From the NCBI GenBank assembly GCA_964350195.1, contig CAYGJB010000020.1, positions 1 through 16,586 on the forward strand: a DNA stretch of 16,586 bases. Direction: 5' to 3'. Made by a program: the position numbers and the translations under genes. Every line of letters begins with the position of its first letter. Positions within the stretch are counted from its first letter, which is position 1. This stretch comes from JAJCZB01 sp964350195. Lineage in GTDB: Bacteria > Babelota > Babeliae > Babelales > Vermiphilaceae. Below the pieces are notes generated by a model that ran no database searches, had not been told where the DNA came from, and saw only the letters and a program-made list of their open reading frames with translations. This document shows positions 6,271-14,178 of this stretch, piece by piece.

Positions 6271-7611
6271 TTAACCTAACATGACCCGTTCTTCTGGATA
6301 GGTGTACTCAACCTCTGCTTTATTTTTCAATTTTAGCGCTAAAATAAGGGTATAGGAACCAATCCGTCCAATAATCATACTAGTCATTATAAGAAGCTTT
6401 CCTGCAGTTGAAAGAGAGGCAGTAATGCCGGTACTCATACCAAGCGAACTAAAGGCACTTACAGATTCAAATAAAATCTGTATAAAGGTGAATCCTTGAT
6501 CGGTAATCAGTAAGCAAAATGTTGAAAAAATAACCCATCCCAATCCAATGCTCACAATCGCTATTGATCGAAAAACCTGTGAAAGAGCAATACTGCGCCC
6601 CTTGAGGGTCACTATTTTATTGTCTGATATGGCAGCTCGAATACTTGCAAGAAAAATAGCGAAGGCGGTGATTTTTATACCACTGCCGGTGGACCCAGGT
6701 GCTGTGCCAATAAAGCTGATAAACATAATAAGCATGATGGTAGCAAGGTGAAAGCTGCCAAGGCTAGTAAGAAGAAATCCGGTGCTTCGAAATGAAATAG
6801 CATAAAAGATGGTGCTAAGGATTGAGTCTCCAATATTTTCATTGGCCAAAATGTTTTTGTGTTCTAGGATCCAAAAAATAATGCCACTACATACGAGCAT
6901 TGTTGTGGAGCCATATAAGACTATTTTGCTATGAAGAGAAAAGCGATAAGGGCGATGCTCATATTTAGCTTGGGACCACTTTGCAATTTCTTGCCACGTA
7001 ATAAAGCCAAGCTCACCAATAAACATTAATAGCATCGTTATAATAACGATAAGGTAACTATGGCTATAGTTGCTCATGCCACCATCAAGTAGTGTTACAC
7101 CAGCGCTACAAAAAGAAGATATTGAATGAAACAGAGAGACAAACCACCCCATGCCTACACTGTATTTTGGGCTTATAACGCCAAATATACAAAGTGTGCC
7201 TACAAATTCACAGCTTACAGTTACGAGAATAATATTTAAAAGAAGGTTTCTCACTTGCTTCCAGGAATCGATTTCCAGAATGCTGCCGGCAAGAATTTGT
7301 GTTTTAAGTCCGAGGTCGGTAAGCATGCTCAAGAAGAAAAGGGTCATGGTAATTAGGCCAAGGCCACCTATTTGAATGAGTATCAGAATAATTGCCTTAC
7401 CAAATGTGGTAAAATGATCGATTGGAATAGTGAACATACCATTTACTGTAGTTGCTGATGTGGCAGTAAAAAAAACATCCATAAGGCCAATTGGTTTTAG
7501 TTGGGCCACAGGAAGCGAGAGAAGTGCTGCGCCAATGAAAATCGCAATTATCACAGACCATAAAAGTATTTGTTCCGGGGGGATAAGAGACGAGATACGT
7601 TTAATACCCAT
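6271..7611 (-). CDS. ktrB: K+ uptake channel subunit, KtrB/TrkH type
   Basis: A 446-residue inner-membrane K+ (or Na+-coupled K+) transporter subunit of the TrkH/KtrB superfamily. Four membrane-pore-membrane repeats can be followed by their selectivity-filter glycines: G58 (SATTVNGM), G171 (FCSAGVTLL), G278 (FRSTGFLLT) and G391 (FSSLGMSTG). The intramembrane gate loop that blocks the pore is seen as GTAPGSTGSGIK at 302-313. The first filter has Asn where many family members have a small residue (TTVNG). The ATG is preceded by TAGGA at good spacing. It is followed by the RCK subunit, making a complete two-part system, and preceded by a DedA-family gene 66 bases away. Confidence 0.93.
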   Translation of the reverse strand: MGIKRISSLIPPEQILLWSVIIAIFIGAALLSLPVAQLKPIGLMDVFFTATSATTVNGMFTIPIDHFTTFGKAIILILIQIGGLGLITMTLFFLSMLTDLGLKTQILAGSILEIDSWKQVRNLLLNIILVTVSCEFVGTLCIFGVISPKYSVGMGWFVSLFHSISSFCSAGVTLLDGGMSNYSHSYLIVIITMLLMFIGELGFITWQEIAKWSQAKYEHRPYRFSLHSKIVLYGSTTMLVCSGIIFWILEHKNILANENIGDSILSTIFYAISFRSTGFLLTSLGSFHLATIMLIMFISFIGTAPGSTGSGIKITAFAIFLASIRAAISDNKIVTLKGRSIALSQVFRSIAIVSIGLGWVIFSTFCLLITDQGFTFIQILFESVSAFSSLGMSTGITASLSTAGKLLIMTSMIIGRIGSYTLILALKLKNKAEVEYTYPEERVMLG

Positions 7612-7677
7612 GTATCATTCCTACAATAATCAGCTTAATAATGATGATATCACTCTTGATTTAGCATGTATGGTGTT

Positions 7678-8271
7678 CTATGTAAATAACCAGAAGGTAA
7701 AAATAACTAGAACTACTGCTAAAAGGAGAATAAGGTTGAAATACTTTTGCACTGAATCTTTGATTTGCTCACCATAGATTTTGCATATCATTGCGAGTAG
7801 ATAAAACCGTGCACCGCGAGCTATTATCGAGCATGCTACGAAAGGACCAAATGAGAGCCTACAAAAGCCAGCTGCAAGCGTGGCCGCTTTATAAGGGACA
7901 GGGGTAAACCCGGCGACAAGAATAGCCCACCATTCATATTTTTGATATTGGCCGGAAAGGTAGTAAAATGTTTTAGCATTCATGACGTAATTTACAAAAT
8001 GGTTATGAACTATCGATTCACCGCATGCATTCCATAAAAGCATACCCAAGGCATAACTGGTGATGCCTCCTAGCACTGAACCAACCAAGGCGATCGTGGC
8101 ATAGGTTAGCGCGCGATCCCTTCGCTCCAAACAAAAGACGATCAGTATGGGATCTGTAGGTAAAAAGAAAATGGCTTCCAAGTAAAACAGGAAGCCAAGA
8201 ATATAATCTGCATAGGGAGACTGGATTGTTGATCCCATCCATTCATAAGATCGTTTTAGCCATGCTACCAC
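7678..8271 (-). CDS. DedA/VTT-family membrane protein (YqaA-like)
   Basis: A 197-residue polytopic inner-membrane protein of the DedA/SNARE-associated (VTT) superfamily, closest to the short YqaA type. The re-entrant region is visible as GFTPVPYKAATLAAG (121-135), and the conserved RGARF block (152-156) follows. An acidic residue near the first hairpin (E32, FLPTDP) is also typical. Members are implicated in lipid (undecaprenyl phosphate or phospholipid) flipping and membrane homeostasis, but the substrate here is unknown. It starts with GTG at 8271, preceded by AGGGGA six bases upstream. It lies 14 bases after the glyQS stop codon, so the two are co-transcribed. Confidence 0.85.
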   Translation of the reverse strand: MVAWLKRSYEWMGSTIQSPYADYILGFLFYLEAIFFLPTDPILIVFCLERRDRALTYATIALVGSVLGGITSYALGMLLWNACGESIVHNHFVNYVMNAKTFYYLSGQYQKYEWWAILVAGFTPVPYKAATLAAGFCRLSFGPFVACSIIARGARFYLLAMICKIYGEQIKDSVQKYFNLILLLAVVLVIFTFWLFT

Positions 8272-8285
8272 TTTAATTCCCCTTT

Positions 8286-9584
8286 TTACGCTGTGAGCAG
8301 GTTTTTTATGTACTCTTCGATTCTATTAATGGATATACGTTCTTGTTTTGTTGTGTCTCGATGACGAACGGTAACAGCGCTATCTGTTTCTGAATCAAAA
8401 TCATACGTGATGCATAGCGGTGTACCGATTTCATCTTGGCGACGATAACGTTTGCCGATAGAGCCTGATTCATCAAATTCCACCATGTATCCTTTTGAAG
8501 CAATTTCATGATAAATCTTACGCGCAGGATCAGAAATTTTTTTAGTAAGTGGTAAGATGGCAGCTTTAATCGGAGCAATTTTTGGCGATAGCTTAAGCAC
8601 GGTACGCTCTTCTCCCCCTACCACATCCTCTGTGAAGGCATCACAGAGCAATGCGAGAAATAATCGGTCAACCCCCACAGAACATTCCACCACATGTGGC
8701 ATATACGATTGCTTGGTTGCGTCGTCATATACTGTTAAATCTTTTCCTGAATGTGTGCTGTGTTGTTTTAAATCAAAATCGCCACGATCAGCAATCCCTT
8801 CAAGTTCTTTTATGCCAAAGGGAAATGCATATTCAATATCAGTGGTACGAGAAGAGTAGTGAGAGAGCTCGTTTTTATCATGTTCTCTTAAAGAAATTTT
8901 ATTCTTATCAATGCCAATGTGATTGTAAAATTGTTTTCGAGCTTTCACCCAAAGTGGAAAAAACTTATCTACTTGGTCCGGTTTGCAAAACCATTCTATT
9001 TCCATTTGTTCGAATTCTCTCATGCGAAAAAGAAACTGTTTTGGAGTGATTTCGTTGCGAAATGCTTTGCCTATTTGCGCGATGCCAAATGGAATTTTAA
9101 TGCGGTTAGTGGACATGATGTTTTTGAATTGTACAAAGATTGTTTGTGCAGTTTCTGGCCGTAAATAAGCGATAGAAGAGGTGTCTGTAGCCGCACCAAG
9201 ATTTGTTTGAAACATGAGTTGAAACTGGCGTACATCGGTCCATGCTTTTTTGCCACACGATTGGCATACCTTTTCTAAATCGATATCATCAGCACGGAAT
9301 CGCTTTTTGCAGTTAGTACAATCAACTAACGGGTCGCTGAAATTTTTGGTATGGCCCGATGCTTCCCACATGCTATGAGCCCCTAAAAGGGCCCCTTCAA
9401 GAAATAGAATATTATTTTGCGTGGTAAAAATTGACTGCGTCCACGCATCACGAATATTTTTTTTGAGGAGTGTTCCCATAGGCCCGAAATCATAGACACC
9501 GTTGAGGCCACCATAAATTTCAGCCGATTGATATACAAAGCCACGGCGTTTGCAGAGAGCTACAATTTTATCGAGCACATTCAT
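8286..9584 (-). CDS. glyQS: glycyl-tRNA synthetase, homodimeric alpha2 type
   Basis: A class II aminoacyl-tRNA synthetase that charges tRNA-Gly. The 432 residues match the single-chain alpha2 form rather than the two-gene alpha2beta2 (GlyQ/GlyS) form. Motifs in order: N-terminal RRGFVYQSAEIYGGLNGVYD; a zinc knuckle with C89, C92, C107 and C110; RPETAQ at 142-147; motif 2 from IGKAFRNEITP to FEQMEIEWF (170-198, R176); motif 3 GVDRLFLALL (304-313). The HGTP anticodon-binding domain starts at APIKAAILPL (about 337) and includes GKRYRRQDEIGTP. AAGGA precedes the ATG by five bases. It is the first gene of the minus-strand run with the DedA and ktr genes. The leader is too short to hold a T-box. 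Confidence 0.97.
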   Translation of the reverse strand: MNVLDKIVALCKRRGFVYQSAEIYGGLNGVYDFGPMGTLLKKNIRDAWTQSIFTTQNNILFLEGALLGAHSMWEASGHTKNFSDPLVDCTNCKKRFRADDIDLEKVCQSCGKKAWTDVRQFQLMFQTNLGAATDTSSIAYLRPETAQTIFVQFKNIMSTNRIKIPFGIAQIGKAFRNEITPKQFLFRMREFEQMEIEWFCKPDQVDKFFPLWVKARKQFYNHIGIDKNKISLREHDKNELSHYSSRTTDIEYAFPFGIKELEGIADRGDFDLKQHSTHSGKDLTVYDDATKQSYMPHVVECSVGVDRLFLALLCDAFTEDVVGGEERTVLKLSPKIAPIKAAILPLTKKISDPARKIYHEIASKGYMVEFDESGSIGKRYRRQDEIGTPLCITYDFDSETDSAVTVRHRDTTKQERISINRIEEYIKNLLTA

Positions 9585-9634
9585 TAGATTCCTTCACTGA
9601 TCATTAACAAATATTACTCAATCGTAGCCATTAT

Positions 9635-9660
9635 TCACGCTTTTTTCAAATTAAGCGTGA
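9635..9660. promoter_or_regulatory. inverted repeat between divergent glyQS and degP genes
   Basis: TCACGCTT (9635-9642) and AAGCGTGA (9653-9660) form an 8-base perfect inverted repeat with a 10-base spacer. It lies in a 143-base divergent gap, so it could be an operator for either gene. It does not match the CIRCE heat-shock operator. A second short repeat, GAGC-TTTT-GCTC, follows at 9659-9670. Function not established. Confidence 0.4.
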
Positions 9661-9682
9661 GCTTTTGCTCGAGAATGTGCTA

Positions 9683-9711
9683 TTCGTGTTTTACTCATAA
9701 GGTGATATACT
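9683..9711 (+). promoter_or_regulatory. extended -10 promoter for degP
   Basis: TGA directly before TATACT (9706-9711) gives an extended -10 element. The best -35 at 17 bases, TTCGTG (9683-9688), is poor, as is common for extended -10 promoters. The start site would be near 9718, about 37 bases before the ATG at 9755. Confidence 0.55.
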
Positions 9712-9754
9712 CTGTGCTAAATACCTCATGAGCAGCGTAATAAAAGGAATGTAT

Positions 9755-11452
9755 ATGGAAAATAAATCAGTAGTCGTCTCAAGTGTTGTATTCTTTGCGT
9801 CTCTTCTTCTTGGCACGGGATTTTATCGAATGCTTGCGCACAAAGAGCACGCTCCGATGGTTGAAGATGTGGGTATGTTAGAACCGGACGAAGTGGTATC
9901 GCTTGATGCGGGCATGCAACCTAATATTGTGGAGCGAGTTATTTCCTCTTCCCAGCTTTGGCGTCCAGTTCAAGACAAGGTGCTTGATACTACAGTTCAA
10001 CTTTTTGTGCACGTTGTTCAGACGGATCTTTTACGTCCTTATGCACCTCCCCATCAAGGAGCCGCTACGGGAAGCGCCTTTTTTATTAATGACGAGGGCT
10101 ATTTAGTTACGAATGCTCATGTGATAAGCGAAGCAGTTGGCATATGGGGACAGATTCCTTCTCTGGGTAAACGTATTATTGATATTCATGTGGTTGGTAT
10201 GAGTCCGGATCGTGACTTGGCTTTATTGAAAGTATCTGATGAAGGGCTTGCGATCATTAAAAAAGAGATTGGCTATGTGCCTTATCTTCCTCTTGGTAAT
10301 TCAGATTTAGTGCGTCGCTCAGATGATATTTTAGCGCTTGGCTATCCACTTGGGCAGCAATCATTAAAGAGCACTACTGGCGTTGTAAGTGGTCGTGAAG
10401 AAGGATTAATTCAAATCAGCGCGCCGATTAACCCGGGAAGTTCTGGCGGGCCAGCAGTGAATACTCGTGGCGAAGTGATTGGGATCACAAGTTCTGGCGT
10501 TGTAGAAGCGCAGAATGTTGGTTATGCGATTCCGGTGAATGATTTGAAAATCATTCTCAATGATCTTAAGAAAGTTAAACTACTACGTCGTCCATTTTTA
10601 GGGGTGCTTTTTAACAATGCAAACGAAGCTTTAACGCAGTATCTTGGCAATCCTGCGCCGGGTGGCTGTTATGTAGTTGAGGTGATACCCGATAGCCCTC
10701 TCGCTAAAGTTGGTGTTGAAAGAGGGGATATGATTTATAGCATCAATGGGCATAAGGTAGATCTGTATGGAGAGATGAAATTGCCATTCTGTGAAGATAA
10801 AATCTCGATCATTAATTATGTGTCTCGCTTGAAGCTTGGTGAAAAGCTTAAGATTGCAATCTATAGAAAGGGTGCTCCGAAAGAGTTTGAGCTTACCTTT
10901 GATCTTTCTGAAAAGCCGCCAATTCACGAAATATATCCTGGGTTTGAACAGTTAGATTGGGAAGTGTTTGCTGGCATGGTAGTGCAACCGCTTATGCTTA
11001 ATCATCTACCGCTACTTGCAAAGCAAGCGCCAGGGCTTACAAAATATGTTGAAACGCGGTATCAAGCAGAATCTGCGATAGTGATTACTCATATTTTTCC
11101 AAATTCACAACTATATCGGTCTCGTAGTTTGCCGGTTGGCGCCACGATAAACGAAGTGAATGGTATAAAAGTGCAAACGCTTGATGAATTTCGTGATGCG
11201 GTGAGAAAAAGTTTTCAAAGTGATTTCCTAACTATTAAAGCTGCGGATAATGTGACGAGAAAATCGGAGAATCTTTTAGTGGTATTGCCATGGAAAGAGG
11301 TTCTTAAAGAAGAGCCAAGACTTGCGAAGGATTTTAAGTACCCGCTTACTAGAATGGCACAATCTTTACTACAAAATAGTATGATGAGCGACACACTACA
11401 GGGGCCGCAGTTAGACCCTGCGCCAATGGTGAAGCTAGCTTCAGCACATTAA
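9755..11452 (+). CDS. degP: membrane-anchored DegP/HtrA-family serine protease with two PDZ domains
   Basis: A 565-residue periplasmic quality-control protease. A hydrophobic anchor or uncleaved signal lies at about residues 5-25 (SVVVSSVVFFASLLLG). The trypsin-like domain shows the full triad: H122 (VTNAHVISEA), D154 (DRDLALLKV) and S230 (NPGSSGGPAVN). A clear PDZ domain follows (EVIPDSPLAKVGVERGD), and a second, more diverged one is seen near residues 438-505 (ITHIFPNSQL, INEVNG). Length exceeds the usual 450-500 because of a long linker and C-terminal tail. I start at ATG 9755: AAAGGA (9743-9748) is six bases before it, whereas in-frame ATGs at 9728 and 9749 have no spaced ribosome site. 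tlyA follows nine bases later. Confidence 0.93.
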   Translation: MENKSVVVSSVVFFASLLLGTGFYRMLAHKEHAPMVEDVGMLEPDEVVSLDAGMQPNIVERVISSSQLWRPVQDKVLDTTVQLFVHVVQTDLLRPYAPPHQGAATGSAFFINDEGYLVTNAHVISEAVGIWGQIPSLGKRIIDIHVVGMSPDRDLALLKVSDEGLAIIKKEIGYVPYLPLGNSDLVRRSDDILALGYPLGQQSLKSTTGVVSGREEGLIQISAPINPGSSGGPAVNTRGEVIGITSSGVVEAQNVGYAIPVNDLKIILNDLKKVKLLRRPFLGVLFNNANEALTQYLGNPAPGGCYVVEVIPDSPLAKVGVERGDMIYSINGHKVDLYGEMKLPFCEDKISIINYVSRLKLGEKLKIAIYRKGAPKEFELTFDLSEKPPIHEIYPGFEQLDWEVFAGMVVQPLMLNHLPLLAKQAPGLTKYVETRYQAESAIVITHIFPNSQLYRSRSLPVGATINEVNGIKVQTLDEFRDAVRKSFQSDFLTIKAADNVTRKSENLLVVLPWKEVLKEEPRLAKDFKYPLTRMAQSLLQNSMMSDTLQGPQLDPAPMVKLASAH

Positions 11453-11461
11453 AAAAGCATT

Positions 11462-12196
11462 ATGAAAATTAAAAAGCGATTAGATCAATTGGTTCACGAA
11501 AGAGCGCCGGCATATAGCCGGCGCCATATTCAAAGCTTTATTATGCAAGGCTACGTGAAAGTTGATGGCAAAGTAATCACCAAGCCTGGTATGCAATTTA
11601 CAAAAGAGACAAAGATCGATCTTGATATCAAAGATCCAAAATTTGTTAGCCGTGCTGGCTTTAAATTAGAAAAAGCGCTGGATCATTTTAAAGTTGATGT
11701 GAACGGTTTGGTGGTGCTTGATGCAGGGCTTTCAACCGGTGGTTTTACTGATTGTTTGTTGCAGCGTGGTGCCGCAAAAGTGTATGGCGTAGATGTTGGG
11801 CATAGCCAGGTGCATGAAAAAATAAAAAATGATGATCGCGTAGTGGTGATGGAGCGTACTAATCTTCGTGAATTGCATAATGTAGGGGAGAAGGTTGATC
11901 TAGTAACGCTTGATTTGTCTTTTATTTCTGTGTTGAAGGTGATGAATGCTGTTACGAATATGCTTAAGTCGCATGGAAAGCTTATCGTTCTCATTAAGCC
12001 CCAATTTGAAGCGGAACGACACGAAGTGGCAAGAGGGGGAATTATCAAAGATCCAACTGTGCACTATAAAGTAATAGAGAAGATAACGAAGGGTATTGAA
12101 GAATGTGGTTATGCTCTTCAGGACACAACAGAATCTCCTATTTTTGGCGCAGATGGAAACAAAGAATTTTTAGCATACTTTGTGAAAAGTTCTTAA
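11462..12196 (+). CDS. tlyA: TlyA-family rRNA 2'-O-methyltransferase
   Basis: A 244-residue protein with an N-terminal S4 RNA-binding domain (RLDQLVHERAPAYSRRHIQ, residues about 6-60) and a C-terminal FtsJ/RrmJ-type methyltransferase. The SAM site is VVLDAGLSTGGFTD (84-97). The family's K-D-K-E catalytic set is present: K68 (SRAGFKLEKA), D151 (TLDLSFISV), K179 (VLIKPQFEAE) and E235 (NKEFLAYF). Mycobacterial TlyA 2'-O-methylates cytidines in 16S and 23S rRNA and confers capreomycin sensitivity. The older name haemolysin A is often carried over, but haemolytic activity cannot be inferred. No good Shine-Dalgarno is visible; with only nine bases after the degP stop, translation is probably coupled. 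Confidence 0.93.
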   Translation: MKIKKRLDQLVHERAPAYSRRHIQSFIMQGYVKVDGKVITKPGMQFTKETKIDLDIKDPKFVSRAGFKLEKALDHFKVDVNGLVVLDAGLSTGGFTDCLLQRGAAKVYGVDVGHSQVHEKIKNDDRVVVMERTNLRELHNVGEKVDLVTLDLSFISVLKVMNAVTNMLKSHGKLIVLIKPQFEAERHEVARGGIIKDPTVHYKVIEKITKGIEECGYALQDTTESPIFGADGNKEFLAYFVKSS

Positions 12197-12873
12197 GCTT
12201 CTTGTTTTGCTTCGTCTCGCTTTGCAAGCTTAGCAAATAAATTTTTATTGTATTCGATTGCTTGCAGAACAGTAGCGGGTTTTTCTTGATTGTTATCAGT
12301 TTTAGTTATTTTTTCAAGAATAGATACAAGCCGTTGTGCGACTTTAAATAGCTCTTTTTCAAGTTCCAACTCTTTCGCCACAATGCCTATGGTTCCAATT
12401 GGACCAAGCAATGCAATTGCTGGGCTTGTGTGCTGATATTTACGTTTGAGCTTTGAAAGATAAAGGCGGATGCTTTTTAATTGTGCGGCTTCTTGAGCCA
12501 CGGGATTAATGAAAGCGAGCATTGTGCTCAGCTGATCGGAAAGGGCGTTGAGCTGATACATGAGATGCTCATCTGGCTGGTGAACAACCTCCTCTGACTC
12601 TTGATCTAGAGCTATTGCGGGAGAAAGTTCTTCTGAGATGTCATCTTCAGTATTTTGTTTTTCTGCGTGCTTGCGAACATTGGTGTTAAAGCTTTGTAGG
12701 TCGTTAGGGGTATCATAGGCAGTTTCTATCATCGACGCTACCAGTTGTTCTGCCGGAGCATAAAGAGTCATATTTTTTTCAGGAGTTGTTTTACGATTAA
12801 CTGCTATTTTAATCATGATTACCAAAAGAGCGAAAAAGATAAGATCGCGCCTCGTAGACGAAAATTTAACCAT
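12193..12873 (-). CDS. membrane-anchored hypothetical protein, convergent with tlyA
   Basis: Unrecognised 226-residue protein. Residues about 10-25 (DLIFFALLVIMIKIAV) form a membrane anchor after a short basic N-terminus. An acidic low-complexity stretch (about 73-98) follows, then a probably helical domain from about 103. Near residue 155 there is a Gly-rich turn, ALLGPIGTIGIVAKEL, that breaks the helices. No catalytic motif is seen. Its stop TAA (12193-12195) overlaps the tlyA stop TAA (12194-12196), so the coding regions share four bases. No Shine-Dalgarno precedes the ATG. Instead the stop codon of a relic frame (12875-12877) lies one base upstream, hinting at former translational coupling. 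Likely topology: anchored, with the bulk outside the cytoplasm or facing it; sequence alone does not decide. Confidence 0.7.
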   Translation of the reverse strand: MVKFSSTRRDLIFFALLVIMIKIAVNRKTTPEKNMTLYAPAEQLVASMIETAYDTPNDLQSFNTNVRKHAEKQNTEDDISEELSPAIALDQESEEVVHQPDEHLMYQLNALSDQLSTMLAFINPVAQEAAQLKSIRLYLSKLKRKYQHTSPAIALLGPIGTIGIVAKELELEKELFKVAQRLVSILEKITKTDNNQEKPATVLQAIEYNKNLFAKLAKRDEAKQEA

Positions 12874-12874
12874 A

Positions 12875-12950
12875 CTATTTATAGGCTTTTAGAGGTTTTT
12901 TGATACCATACTGCTTACAAACCTCATCATACATGCCTGGAATCTGAGAG
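12875..12950 (-). pseudogene. C-terminal relic of a lost gene, copy A
   Basis: On the minus strand a frame bounded by TGA (12951-12953) and TAG (12875-12877) reads IDSQIPGMYDEVCKQYGIKK and then PLKAYK. It has no plausible start of its own other than an internal ATG giving 19 residues. It matches the frame of copy B at 14024-14178 (shared YxExCKQYxIKxP), so I read it as the tail of a paralogous gene that has been deleted. One base separates its stop codon from the ATG of the 12873 gene. Confidence 0.5.
12884..12937. repeat. 54-base direct repeat, copy A
   Basis: Aligns with 14047-14101 in the same orientation with five substitutions and one single-base indel (hand alignment). The conserved core TATCA and CTTACAA segments fall in the relic reading frame. 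The two copies flank the ankyrin gene. Confidence 0.8.
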
Positions 12951-13084
12951 TCAATTCAAAGCAATATTGTGTAATAAATAAAGCGTAAAGCGTACGACAA
13001 ATTATCGACGAAGCAAAGTAACTAAACTATTTGTGCCTGAGATAGGTATCTTTATGGACAATTTTTGCTATTGGGCAAGTCGAT
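12938..13084. other. intergenic, upstream of relic A
   Basis: No gene seen; all frames are broken by stops. A short direct repeat, AAAGCGT twice (within 12979-12994), lies here. No convincing terminator for the ankyrin gene is visible. Possibly decayed coding sequence belonging to relic A. Confidence 0.35.
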
Positions 13085-13930
13085 TTAAAGCTTTTGCAGG
13101 TAATCTATAAGATCCTTTTGGTTGAGGTCTTCTTTTTCTTTTGCTTCTTTCCGCTGATGTGGGGACATTTCTCCATACATAGGAATGTCACGATTTTCTA
13201 CTGGTGGCATTTTTTTTAGCCATTCCAGAGCGGTCTTTTCCTTATCATCATGGATAGAGACATCAAGCGTTTTTTTATTATTTAGAGCTTGCACCACTTT
13301 AAAGGCTGTAGTATACAGTAACCTATTAAAACGTTTATTATTTGTTAAAAAACTAGATCTACTTGCATGTTCATGTATGGGTGCTGTTTTTAAATTGCGT
13401 ATAACGTTGTGAAGAATGCTCCGTCCTTTAAAATCAATGCTATTGGGATTGCAGCCGGCATCTATGAGTAACTGCACAGATTCTAATTTCCCTCTCCATG
13501 CTGCAATACAAGTAGGTGTTTGCCCATTAAAATCTTTGCGATCAAGTTCATCTAGAGAAAGATCCTGTATTAAGTTTTTAGTTTCGTCTGTAAAATAGTC
13601 AAGATCGATTGTTTCTATACCTTGATAAAGGTAGAGTAAATGAGCGTAAGTTCTTCCATCCTCATTTTTCCCCTTATAGCTTTTTTTAAGTTCTTGTAGT
13701 TCAGCCTCTTTTCCTGATGAGCAACCATCATGATAGCCGATTTTGTAAAATGTTTTTTGGTGCTTTACAGGGTTATATCTGCCCGGTATAACACCGGTTT
13801 TTTTTCTGTTGATTGCTGCAATTTTGTTTTTTTTACCCTGCTGTATCGTCTTCCATTCTTCTCCGCTATGGGCAAACAATGTAATCAAAAGGAGCGAAAA
13901 TGCGCTCGATATTCTTATAGGCGTAATCAT
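13085..13930 (-). CDS. exported ankyrin-repeat protein
   Basis: A 281-residue protein with a signal peptide (MITPIRISSAFSLLLITLFA, then HSGEEW) and at least two ankyrin repeats in the middle. These read as NGQTPTCIAAWRGKLESVQL then LIDAGCNPNSIDFKGRSILH, with weaker flanking repeats from about residue 85 (GRTYAHLLYLYQG) and near 240 (KTALEWLKKM). Ankyrin domains bind proteins, and exported ones in intracellular bacteria often act on host proteins; that role is inference. The C-terminus is charged (HQRKEAKEKEDLNQKDL). I start at ATG 13930 because the minus strand has ATGGAGG five bases before it. The ATG of that motif, at 13942, is in frame but overlaps the Shine-Dalgarno. Flanked by direct repeats and near a tRNA gene. 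Confidence 0.82.
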   Translation of the reverse strand: MITPIRISSAFSLLLITLFAHSGEEWKTIQQGKKNKIAAINRKKTGVIPGRYNPVKHQKTFYKIGYHDGCSSGKEAELQELKKSYKGKNEDGRTYAHLLYLYQGIETIDLDYFTDETKNLIQDLSLDELDRKDFNGQTPTCIAAWRGKLESVQLLIDAGCNPNSIDFKGRSILHNVIRNLKTAPIHEHASRSSFLTNNKRFNRLLYTTAFKVVQALNNKKTLDVSIHDDKEKTALEWLKKMPPVENRDIPMYGEMSPHQRKEAKEKEDLNQKDLIDYLQKL

Positions 13931-14023
13931 AGAGACCTCCATTAAAAGCCAATAATTACAAATAGTTGATATGTATATCTGTTTTTTACTGTAATATAGT
14001 ACTAAGTGTAACTATTTTTACGT

Positions 14024-14178
14024 TTATTGTAAAGCCTCTTTAGCTTGGCTTTTAGAAGGTTCTTTGATACTATACTGCTTACAAGCCTCATAATACGTGC
14101 CACCCTTTTGAGTGATGCTGTAAGGGCGTATAAAAGAATCAACAAAAGTCCATGGTGAATCATTGAAATAAAAATAAT
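14024..14178 (-). pseudogene. C-terminal relic of a lost gene, copy B, abutting tRNA-Arg
   Basis: The minus strand from the tRNA boundary to TAA (14024-14026) is one open frame of about 51 codons. It reads HYFYFNDSPWTFVDSFIRPY, SITQKGGTYYEACKQYSIKE, then PSKSQAKEALQ. Its composition is protein-like and there is no start codon. The section from Gln to Pro aligns with copy A, with 11 of about 22 residues identical. A single-base indel after the shared Pro puts the two copies in different frames. I do not recognise the parent family. A different frame antisense through the tRNA is open but is a common artefact and is not used here. Confidence 0.5.
14047..14101. repeat. 54-base direct repeat, copy B
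   Basis: Partner of 12884-12937. It lies 78 bases upstream of the tRNA-Arg gene. Together the copies bracket about 1.1 kb holding only the ankyrin gene. Confidence 0.8.

Noticed and set aside
7430..7777. 115-codon plus-strand ORF across the ktrB start and gap
   Set aside because: It is antisense to two well-supported membrane protein genes, has no ribosome site and shows no protein-like features.
8557..9168. Overlapping plus-strand ORFs of 61-132 codons inside glyQS
   Set aside because: All are antisense to glycyl-tRNA synthetase motifs; no independent support.
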